This document shows, piece by piece, positions 44,701 through 56,500 of a stretch of 64,000 bases of DNA. A program made the translations under genes and the position numbers. The notes under the pieces are model-generated. The model was not told where the DNA came from, searched no databases, and saw only the letters and a list, made by a program, of their open reading frames with translations. Each line of letters opens with the position of its first letter. Position 1 is the first letter of the stretch. The stretch comes from Metridium senile. Its lineage: Eukaryota; Cnidaria; Anthozoa; Actiniaria; Metridiidae. The stretch covers positions 10,961,619 to 11,025,618 of the forward strand of contig OX459097.1 in NCBI GenBank assembly GCA_949775045.1, read 5' to 3'.

Positions 44701-47700
44701 CTCCACATGTCATATGATTTTCGTTTGGATATGAATGCTACACGCATAGGCATGTTGACTGTTATCTCTTGATGAATATTAAAGTAAAAATAAACTTAGG
44801 TAGCTGTAAGGAGTAAATGTAAGATAACCGTTGATGACAGTAAGTCGTGATGATGAAAAGATGAATGATAAATGGTCAGTGTTCCTTCAAAGTTGCAGCT
44901 CCTTGACTCTGGAGTAAGGAGTTAACTACTTCTATTACAAATGGAAACTAGCGAGTAAACTAGTATAGGCTGCGTCGGTGTTTGATATAAATGATAGGTA
45001 ATATAATGAAATTTGTAACACCGTAAAAAATGTTGACTTAACTTTACTGACGTTTCGAGCTTTAGCCCTTCGTCGGAGTAAAAGACGAAGGGCTAAAGCT
45101 CGAAACGTCAGTAAAGTTAATAAGTCAACATTTTTTACGGTGTTACAAATTTCATTATATTACCTATTACTTCTATTGCAGACCTTTCAAATTTATCAAT
45201 TTTTAAATCAAAACTGAAAACGCACTTGTTCAAATTACCTTTTAAATTATAATTTTGTATTTTTATGTTAATTTTCAGCGCTAGGAACAGTCCTGAATAA
45301 GCGCTTTATAAGCCAATTATTATTAATAAATTGCGACAAGACGATATATTTATCAAGTTCGCACCGTTTACCCTTTATTTTATATTCCCATGACCAAATT
45401 ATTTGACATTGCAGTTGAAAAGCTAAAAGCTAGCAGTCTGAAACCGCCGCGTTTTGTCTCAGGTCAACTCCAAAAAAGAACACACCAACTTATACTCTGG
45501 TATCACGATTTTTGGCACTGCTGATCTGTTTGACAAAAGGCGCATTTGCACAGGCTCCATTCGCAATGTTTCTAAAAAATATTCATAAATTCCGAGCAAA
45601 GCACATAAACATTTACTGCTGAACAATAAAAAAAAAAACATTTGAATTTACTCTAAATTGTGCCAATGAGCTTTTTGTCAAATAGCACAGCGGTGCTAGA
45701 CAACATGAAACTGGAGTATTTAACAACCGAATCTTTTTTTGACGCTCTGGAAAAAAATGCGCCCCTAAAGCTGCACATATGGCTCTACTGTCTAGTTAAT
45801 GATGCTAACGAGCCCAATGAAAGTATTAATTAAGCTTCTTAGTACAATCTGACAGTTTAAGATAGCTATTCTAGGAAGCATTAGTGAAACGCATTGACAG
45901 AAAAGGGGTGTAATCATCAATATGTTCATAATGGATAGTCAGTGGGTGTACATGTTTGGGCTTCCATATTATACGGAATAACAGGGGCGGATACATGAAT
46001 CAAAGAAAGGGGGCGGGGGGCGGAGACTGGGAAAGAATACTTTGCAGAGACAAAGCCTTGTATTGAGTCAGTATGAAAGGCACAAAAAACGGGGGGCAGA
46101 CCCCCCTAAATCCGCTATGGAATACCAAATTTATTTTTAGAAAAAACATTGTTTAAAGAGTGAGACGTGATGGCGAATTCTGCCTTCGATGTGCAAAAAT
46201 TATACTATTACACTGTTTTCAAATAACGAAGAATAAAGAATACTTTTAAGTATTCAAAAGAAGAAATTGAGTTAGCATGGGTTTACTTTGTTATTTGTAA
46301 CACTGCAATACAGAATACCTACTTTATAAAATATTCCGATTCAACACTCGGTCCATATGGATGCGAGATCTGGCGCCATTTTAGAAGCGGGATTCGGGAT
46401 GCCAGCCAAAGTATACCTTTTACGTCTCTTAATTTAAAAAAAAAATAGGGGTTCCTCATACACCATAGACGGATCATAAATAAAGAGACGAAAACGAAGG
46501 GGATAATGACAACCCACCTGAGTACATTGTACTCAATATATCAGTTGAGTTTGACCTCACGTTAGCTCACTTTAGAGTTGGGTTTACTCACTGTACTATA
46601 AAGTGTCATCCTGAATTCACGATTTACTCAATATTTGGAGTTGTACTACAACTAGTAGATGATCTACGTTTTTGCAGTGTAGTTTTTTATTGGTTGGAAT
46701 AAGGAAATATTAAGGTGACGCTGCATGGTCTGACTGATGACGACGAAACAAAATGAGAAGAGCTAGTATATGAACGTCGTGCGAGTAAATCGTCTGGGTA
46801 GACGAAACAAAATGGCGTCTGTAGCGAAACTTCACAAAATTCTGATTGTACTGCGAGTAAAAGAGATGATATTCCTGGGGCGTGTTAACATCGTAAACAC
46901 CATACGAATGAAATGTGGCACAATTGAAACGATGATTTCTGTATAGAGGTTCCTTTACGACCAGAAACAATTTGCCCAGGCCTTCTCGGTTATTCTAGTG
47001 CCAGTCCCCCAACTCTTTGTTGGACTCGGGAATATCATATGGTGATATTTATGATGGCGATGATGGTGTCATAGATAGTATGATTTTGATGCGCCTTTGA
47101 GTATGTATACATAATTTGCGCGCAATATAAAATAAAGTTATTATGATTATTGATGATTATTATGATGATGATGATCACGATTACGATTATGATTACAATT
47201 ATGACAATTACGTTGTTTTATTAGTATTGATGATCATAGAGTGCTTTTTCATAGAGAGCTTTTTTAACCATGAAACAAAGTGTATTAGTTAAAGTGTAAT
47301 AGTCAAATAACAACAAATGAACACAATGGAATTAAGGTGTATTAAAGAGTAATACACTAAAGTGTGTTTGACGGGTAAATGAAAACCACTCTAATAATTT
47401 GCTGATAATATCTACAGGCAGCGATTTTGTGTGGGTATTTGGTCTAAGAGATCTACCCAAGAACACGACGAAAACCTTTGGCCTATGCACTTCAAGGCCT
47501 CGCAGAGACGGCGATGGATATGAACAAGACATTGGTTACAGACTCGAGAACTCTGAAACCGCTATATCAACACGAGAGCTCTTCCCTAGGACGTTCCCTA
47601 AAGAGTTTGTGATAATGACGACCGTTAAAACCGACGCCAATAACTCGGGCACTCTCTTTTCAATCCTTAACTCCGAAATGCAGCTCTCTCTGGCATTTGA

Positions 47701-50486
47701 AGTCAACCCCGTTGCCTTGAAATACCAAAAGCCCGATGGTACCATTGGTGAGGTAACGTTCCCAGGGAGTCTTGACGACAATGAGTGGCATCGAATTGCT
47801 GTGAGTGTTGGAGAAAAAGCAATCGTGATGGTTATTGACTGTGCAGATCAAGTACCTCGTAATTTTGTGCTTGAGAGACCACATGATTTCCCTGTTCGTG
47901 TTAATACAACTGGTATTACAGTGCTTGGCAGTGCTCACAGTTATGGCTCTCACTTCAGGGTAAGTCATTTAACAGGATTCAGGGACGGATCCAGAAACTT
48001 GTCAGGGGGTGTCCCAAGTCATTTAACAGGATTCAGGGGTGGATCCAGAAATCTGTCAGGGGGTGTCCCAAGTCATTTAACAGGATTCAGGGGTGGATCC
48101 AGAATTTTGTCAGGGGGTGTCCCAATTGCAAATAAAGGGCTCGTAAGGTTTTAGGGCGTGTTCGGTCCCTAAATAAAATAGGGGTAATTGCGGCGATAGG
48201 GGGTGTTCGGTGCCACTTAGGACTAGATCCGCCCCTGGGATTGTCTAGTATACTATCATAGTGTGCAATAGGCGATATGCAAGAGCGCCATTTTCTATGA
48301 CAAAACGAATAACGTTAATTGCACCGAAATACACGTAGAAGTTTTCTTTCTAATTTTTTAATGCTCTCGGAGGTTTTATACTTCGAGCACTTTACAATGA
48401 AGTGTGAGACGATATGCATGATCCTTGGGGAACATCGATTTGTCAGTCGCAAACAAATGTCTTTTATGAACTGTTGAGCTACTAAAACAACATAGAACAT
48501 GAGCTGAATTGTGTGTAAAATAATTAAATGTAGAGGTAGCGAGTGTGTGTCTGAGTCTCCCCCATTAGTAGGGCACACGTGTCCAGTCTAGAAGAATTGA
48601 GACGTTAAAAAAAGTGATTTTAACAAGAATGTTTTTTTGCTTTCTTAGGGTGTTCTCCATGATCTGAGAATTGTAAAAGGTACAAAGAAGATGGGTTTTT
48701 ACTGTTCGGAATTTATTCCTGATTGTGACAGGCCAATACCTAGAGAAGTACCATTTAGGAGCAGAATGCCAAGACAAGCTGGTGGCGGACCAGATAGACC
48801 AGGCACTGTTACTATTGGAAACACTAAATACGTAAGTATTCCATAAACGCAATATACGGTAGTGGTAGGAGAAAGAAACTATTGTACTGTTCTAGCCTCC
48901 TCCGCAGGCAACTCTTTTCCTATTATTTCCGTTTTGGGCTTCCTGTGTTAACTACATGGTAGGACGCGAGGAGACTGGAAGCTAATAAGAGGATTAGGAT
49001 ATTCTCCCTCGGCCCGCCCGTTGACACAGGAAGCCCAGAAATCCGAAAAATCCGATAACTTGGGAAGGGATGCCTGCGGAGGAGGCTAGTACTGTTCAAA
49101 CTTTGGCATAAGCAGAAGGGCGCTCTGAGGGCTTTGGCCAACTGGAGGCATTTGCTCAACGTATTTCCTCTGACATCTAGTAGCGTAATGCATACGTATA
49201 AAAAACGTATGGGCCTTATTGAATCAGCTTGTACTCTGAGGTAGATAAGGAAAGTAAATCTGAGAACCATATAAAGATCCCTAAGCAAAGTATAGTCTAA
49301 TGAATATCTTGTTTGTTATAGATTCCAGGATTACCAGGTGATCCAGGTGCTCCCGGAAGTCCTGTAAGTACTAACATATATCTCTTAGTGTGACTTTTAT
49401 TACCTATTTATTATTAACCCTTTGACCACTGGGCTTTTTTGACATTTTTTACAGATTTTCTGGATAAAAACAATCCGTAGGATTTCTTGACTCCACATTT
49501 GGGGTAACCATGAAAAGCGCTGCTGTTTTGTAATCTCAAGGGCTCAAGTTTTCAGGCCACATGCCTTTCATATCGTTTCAAAGCATCGTTGGACATTTAC
49601 ACTGGCTCAAAGTTGGCTTAAATCGGAATTTCGTTAATTTTAGGGTCATATTTTGCCTTTAGTGACTGATATGCTATGAAAAATTGAAGAACTTCCTAGT
49701 GCTTACTAACATTCAAACGGCTGGGCAAATTTGGCTTGTTAAAAAATAAGTTACAATTTTTCAAAGCAAGTTTTTTTTTTTACGGGCGGTTTTGGGCGAC
49801 GTAGGAGTCAATCATTTATGAATGGTTATCCTAAAACTGCTGTTTTTGTGGTTTCAGGGAGAAATTGGACTACCAGGACCTAAGGGCTTTGAAGGAGAGA
49901 AAGGCAACTCAGGACCACCAGTCAGTAGATACTTCAATCTTTATTAGTCATCATTATTGTCATCATCATCTTCATCATCGTTATCATCATCATCGTCATC
50001 GTCACAACCAACAACAATACTATCATCATCATCATCATCATCACCATCATCGTCACCACCACTACAACCAACAACAACAACAATACTATTTAATCATTAA
50101 CAACAACAACAACAACATTATCATCATCGTCACCATCACCACCAACAACAGCAACAGCAACATCGTGGTTATCATCAACAACAACAACAACAACAATACT
50201 ATTTAATCATTAACAACAACAACAACATCACAATCATCATCATCATCACCACCACCAACAACAACAGCAACATTGTGGTTATCATCAACAACAACAACAA
50301 CAATACTATTTAATCATTAACAACAACAACAACATTATCATCATCGTAACCATCACCACCGCCAACAGCAACAGCAACAGCAACATTGTGGTTATCATCA
50401 ACAACAACAACAACAATACTATTTAATCATTAACAACAACAACAACATTATCATCATCGTCACCATATCACCACCACCACCAACAA

Positions 50487-50521
<35 letters not shown>

Positions 50522-53500
50522 TTGTGGTTATCATCAACAACAACAACAACAATACTATTTAATCATTAACAACAACAACAACATCACAATCATCATCATC
50601 ATCATCATCATCATCAACAACAACAACAACAACAACAACAACAACCGATCGAACAAAAACACAGTTATCAATATCATCGTTGTCAACAATATCATCGCCA
50701 TCTTTATCATCATCATCAGCAATAGCGAATAGCTTTTGTTAAACATGTCCTTACTGATATTTTAAAATCTTTATCTTGTGAATTTTTATCTTGATAAGAT
50801 ATAGATAAGTTGTTTTTTTTTTCTGCTAGGGTTCAACGGGCCCCCCAGGACCACAAGGACCAGGCGGCAAAAGAGGACCAGCAGGACCATCAATCAAAGT
50901 TGTATGTACAAACAACAATATTTGTGTTGGGAATTTTCTTTCTTTTTTCGAATACAGTGGAACCCCGCCTTACGGCCACCCGCTTAATGCGGCCACCCTG
51001 TTATTGCGGCCAGTTTTTCAGGTCCGGACGAAATGCATGCCCATACATTTTCTATAAAATTTACCCGCTTAATACGGCCACCCCGTTAATACGGCCACTT
51101 TAGACTGTTCCTTCGGTGGCCGGAATAACGGGGTTCCACTATAATACAGAGTGTCCAGATCATAGTTGTTTAGCTGGACGAGTTAGTATTCAAATTTTAA
51201 TCTCATTATAATTGATTAAACGTGATGGTAAAAAGACAACTACTGATATGGTAGCCTGCAAAACAGGCGTTCTTTTGGGTTTGGGAAAAATCGGGGTTTG
51301 GGCTTCCTGTTTTGAACGGGCGAGCAAAAAGGAACCTGGAAGCGGGTCTTATGACAACACAGGAACCCCCAAATCCGATTTTTCCCCAAAACCCCAAAGA
51401 ACCCCTGTTTTGTTGGCTGATGATATGGTGAATATACGCACGCCAATGGCGCTATCCTAATGGAAAACCTAACTTTCCTAATTTTCAATTTAATACCGTA
51501 TGCGCCACTTTCTAAAGAAAGTGCTTTATTATTTGAGCGCGCGGTTGGGGTTCCTGTGGTTTGTCGTGCGGAATCGCCACATTCACACATACGACAGAAA
51601 TCGAATTACTGAGTTATCCAAAGATCGACCTTATATGAATGCTAAAAATGGTTATTTGTATATTTATAGGTATGGCCAGGAGAAACAAAAGGGCCAGGAG
51701 CTCGTCCACCTGCAGCTTCTCAAATGGTCATTCCTCCCTCACTTGTGAGTATTACTAGTAGAGGCGCCTTTTTAAGCTCCAGCTCAGTGTACTTTGTTTT
51801 GTTTCTTTGTGTGTTGTAATTTTTAATTTGTAAAGCGCCTAGAGCAGATTTGAATAGGCGCTATATAAATATCATAGAGTACAAATAGAGTGCATTCACT
51901 AATAGCATGAAACATAGTAATACTATTTTGTACTATTTTATGCTAATTCTTTTGTTTTCTATTGTTCAACTAGCACTATTTTGTACAATTTAATAATTAG
52001 TGTTTCACGCTTTTACTGAATGCACTCTATTAAAATTGTGCAACATAAATAGTACTAAATAGGGATATTTTATGAGTAAGGGTGTTTGATACTAGTGTTA
52101 ACCCTAGGGGTTGTTTATCAAACACCTTCCACTTTCCTATATTATCTTAATTTATTGTTTGTAAATTTATTGTGTGGAAAATAAAACCATGAACCATGAA
52201 CCATATAATATTATTAGACCCCGTCTACACGGATCCGGATATTTTTGAAACCGCATACTTTTTGATGCGAATCGGCCTATCGTCCACACGAATCCAGTGA
52301 ATCCGGTCACCGAAACCGCATACTTTTACTTGAATCCTCCGGATACGCGGATTCGTGTAGACGCAAATATTTCTATGCGGTTTCAGTCGGATTGGATTCG
52401 TGTAGACGAGGCCTTAATAGTAGTACTACTTGCTGAGCATGTGAAAGTGAGAAAAAAAACACACTTTCATAATATCCAAGCAAGAACAACACTCGATTGT
52501 GGCTCGTGTTCTTTTTATATGACTTTGCTGATTTGCGCTCTACAACCATACCAAATTGTGTATAACCATTTAATATACCCAAATACTCATAATAACGACG
52601 CACTCTTTATCGCAAACTGCACCCGACTCGACTCAAGGAGGAAGGAACTTTGCTTAAATACTTTGGAAAGAATGAAAGAACCATCAGCTCGATTACACCA
52701 TCTATTTAATTATATTTGTATAATTACGCAATTCAGCCTGATGGCTGCGATGTAGTTGTTTAACAATAAACCATAATTAAAAAAATAAACAATACTTTAT
52801 CTATTGCTTTGTATTTATGTTTCTTCTTGTTTTTGTTCAGCCTGGCGACCAAGGCCCACGTGGACCTCGTGGTCAGAGAGGCGCTCCGGTAAGTATGCAA
52901 ATATAACAATGGAAACAATAACACCTAAAATCTTTACATCGCAACCTCAAAATTCGCTAAAATATTTTCTGGCTTGTCTATCGTCGATGTAAGCTCTGTC
53001 TCAAAACTTGAAGGATCATAAAAAATCAAATTGAAGTTCAGAATTTGCTATTCGCGTTGCAACGATTTTCCTAGAACTAAACCATATGGAAGTTAATGAT
53101 ATATCCTATCCTTTTTTTTGTAGGGCAGATCGGGAGGTTCTGGAGATAAAGGATCACAGGGAGACCCAGGTCCAATGGTATGTTCCGCTTTATAAATGCG
53201 CGCTGCATTGTGTTGTTGTTGATTTATTTTAGGCATTTCAAAAGTATCAATATTCCAGGAATGGATTGGCCCAACAACTGTTTCTCAGAAGATGACATTG
53301 TGCGCGCTGCCCATGGTAGAAGACGTCGACTGTTTCAATTTACCCAACGGATGATTATGAGACAGACACCTCCATCATATAGAGAAGATTTCGTATGACT
53401 ATGAAAAGCTCACGGCACGAACATGGTCAAGGCACGGCAAGGCAAAATCAAAATTCTAGAAACATCGCGGTCGCAGCAAGGCACGCACACGGCACTGAAC

Positions 53501-56500
53501 TTTTTACAGTCATACGAAATCTGCTCTGTGCATCCGTGTTCAAATAATGTTGGACAGACTTATATAATAAAGACTAACATTAATTTATTTTATAAATGAT
53601 ACGCAGACTTTTAACGAGTCTCCAATTATTTTCTAGGGACCACCAGGAGCTTTGGGAATGAGAGGAACAAGAGGACTTGCTGGAAAAAGGGTAAATATCT
53701 TCAACAGTTTCCTTGCAACTAATCGACTAAAATCTGGACGAAAATTTAAAATAAATCTCCAATACGTTTTAATGATAATATATTAAATTGTTTATGTTTA
53801 TGTTTAAAATAAGAAGACGTTATATGTAAACTTAGCTTTTTGTAGCTTTTTCAACAACATAAAGGTTTTTTTATTATGAATGTAATGACATTTGTCTATA
53901 ATTAGGGATCTTCAGGACCTGATGGGGCACGTGGACCACCAGGAGGCGCAGGACCAAAGGTATGTATATATACACCTATTTCAATTATTGTTGTCGCAAT
54001 CAAAGCTACGGTCCACAATCTGAAGCCTGCAAAGGATGCCGGTATATCTATTTATATAATCGATTTATTATTTAGGGTGATCGAGGTTTAGATGGTATTC
54101 CTGGCCTTCCTGGACACAAAGGACCACGGGTGAGTAAAACGTCTACTGTTCACGTTTGTCCTCTTTTGTTTCTTCTTTCCTTCATCCCTACTTGTGTACC
54201 TTCTGTCCTTTACTTTTCCTGTCCCTTCCTTCTTCTCTTTCATCTTCCCTTGTTATCTCTTTATTTTTGACGTCTGTTCTTCATTACTAAATCATCCTCC
54301 ATTCCCTTCCCTTCCCTTCCCTTCCCTTCCTACTTGAGTTATTTTCTTCTTTCTTTCCTCAACTTATCCTTCTCTTCCACTTCCTCTTTCCCTCTTTCAT
54401 ACCTCTGCCTCTCTTATTCTGCTTTGCTTGAATTCGTTTGACAACTTTTTCATGTATTCGTTTCTTTTTAACTGATACCTACATACGTTTGACCACTTTT
54501 TCATGTATTCGGTTCTTTTTAACTGATGTCTTTATTTGAACACCTACAGGGTTCTCGAGGACCTAGAGGTGATCTTGGTGACAAGGGTGAAATTGGCCAA
54601 AGAGTAAGTACTGCTGCAATTAGAAACAAATAAATGCCAGGTGGATTTAATCAATATCATAATCGTTGTTTTTAGGGGGAGAGGGGAGAGCCAGGATCAT
54701 CTGGGTTACCAGGAGAGAGGGTAAGTACACGATAGATGTAGATGTAGATGTAGATGTAGATGTAGATGTAGGTGTAGGTGTAGATGTAGATGTAGGTGTA
54801 GATGTAGGTGTAGGTGTAGGTGTAGGTGTAGGTGTAGGTGTAGATGTAGGTGTAGATGTAGGTGTAGGTGTAGATGTACATGTAGATGTAGATGTAGATG
54901 TAGGTGTAGGTGTAGGTGTAGGTGTAGGTGTAGATGGAGATGGAGATGGAGATGGAGATGTAGGTGTAGATGTAGATGTAGGTGTAGGTGTAGGTGTAGG
55001 TGTAGGTGTAGATGTAGATGTAGGTGTAGGTGTAGGTGTAGATGTACATGTAGATGTAGATGTAGGTGTAGGTGTAGGTGTAGATGTAGATGGAGATGGA
55101 GATGTAGATGTAGGTGTAGATGTAGGTGTAGGTGTAGGTGTAGATGTAGGTGTAGGTGTAGGTGTAGATGGAGATGGAGATGGAGATGTAGATGTAGGTG
55201 TAGATGTAGGTGTAGGTGTAGGTGTAGATGTAGATGTAGATGTAGATGTAGGTGTAGATGTAGATGTAGATGTAGATATAGACTAGATCTAGATCTAGAT
55301 ATAAATATAGATGTAGATATATAGACATAGACATAGATCTATATTATTAATGATGATAATGATATTATATTCATAGGAATATAACGATAATGATAACTGT
55401 GATAACGATGATCTCTTGTTATAAACACAGGGAGCCCAAGGCGAGGCAGGTCCAAAGGGACCAGCTGGACCACGTGGACTGTTGGTAAGACATTCGAATA
55501 AACACAACACACATTTTGTTATCAGAATACTGATATTTTAATTAAAACATACGTTGTACTTCATGTTGTTATCTGTAATTGTAGGGATCTCCCGGTAATA
55601 GAGGACCACCCGGACCACCCGGTGTCACGGTAAGTAATATTTTCCCAGCGCGCATGGGAGCCAATCACGAGTGTTAAAGACATATTAATTTTGTGTTTTG
55701 TTTGACAGGGACCTGTTGGTTCCCCTGGTATTCAAGGTATCCAAGGCATGAGAGGACCACCGGTAATCTTGTTATACTTATTTTCTTTTGATTTCTTGGT
55801 TGTTTAGTTTTTTATTTGTCTATTCGTCCTTAGTATTTGTTTATTTGTTTCATCAATTTTTTCAGTGTTGCTTTCTTTATATTATTTCTATGCGTTCTTA
55901 TTTGTTTGTTTGTTCATTCGTTCGTTTGTCGCATTTGATCATATGCACATGTTAATTTGCGCGAAACAAATATTATTATTTATTATTATTCATTTGTTTG
56001 TTTGTTTTGCTGTGCCGCTCTTTTTTTATTGTTTGTTAAACTGTTTATTTGTTCGTTACGCGCATTTGATCATATATGTTAATTTGCGCGCAACAAATAT
56101 TAAATTATAATTAGTATTACTCGTTCGTTTGTTTGTTTGTTTGTTTGTTTTGCTGTGTCGCTGTTTTTTTTTATTGTTAGTTAATCTGTTCATTCGTTTG
56201 CTTGTTTCTTTTCTTTTCTTTTTCTCTTTTGCTTTCTTTCTGTTTACACAGTTTTTAAATATTTTTTCTTCAAATAGGGTCCAGCAGGTATTCCAGGCTC
56301 CTCAGGACCAAGCGGTCCAAAGGTAAGTAAGTGATAAACTAAATAGCAAGGCCTGGTTTAAATTCGACGACTACGGGACGTCACGTGATATGACGAGAAA
56401 ATACAAATGGAGTCCTTAAGAGGCTGTCTCCGTAATAACCTCCAGGTCGATATGCAGCTTCAAAATAGATTTCTTTCATACTCTACTATTTTGAAGTTCT

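Larger units (their letters stand above)
41717..47417. other. Collagen introns 1-2, 5' region
   Basis: Only the exon 41802-41899 interrupts this stretch. The rest holds tandem and dispersed repeats (43256-43870, 44940-45168), AT- and TTCTT-rich tracts (44100-44460) and a CAGGGGCGGATAC-ended repeat (45982-46135). I see no other gene. Confidence 0.6.
47418..48831 (+). other. TSPN (thrombospondin N-terminal-like / LamG) domain of the collagen
   Basis: Two exons (47418-47959 and 48649-48831) encode about 240 residues of beta-rich sequence. Supporting motifs are [54 protein letters not shown] and [11 protein letters not shown], typical of TSPN domains in fibrillar collagens. Four cysteines are visible (GLCTSRP, VIDCADQ, YCSEF, PDCDRP), enough for two disulfides. 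The exon ends in a Pro/Arg-rich spacer before the minor helix. Confidence 0.9.

Noticed and set aside
47960..48154. Extension of the TSPN exon with three 18-residue repeats
   Set aside because: A consensus donor at 47960 and an in-phase next exon at 48649 show this is intron; kept only as a retention possibility.
49865..50206. His/Asn/Gln-rich ORF continuing from a collagen exon
   Set aside because: Crosses the exon donor into CAT/CAA repeats.
52297..52755. 152-codon ORF
   Set aside because: Starts inside a MITE and has no acceptor, homology or Gly-X-Y; chance ORF in a collagen intron.
53180..53398. 72-codon ORF with WPNNCF and RRRRLFQF
   Set aside because: Runs from a collagen donor into an inverted-repeat element; no convincing exon boundaries. 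A decayed insertion is possible but unsupported.
54666..55334. ORFs of 206 (+) and 220 (-) codons
   Set aside because: They are translations of the GATGTA/GGTGTA hexamer array and one collagen exon; no independent gene.
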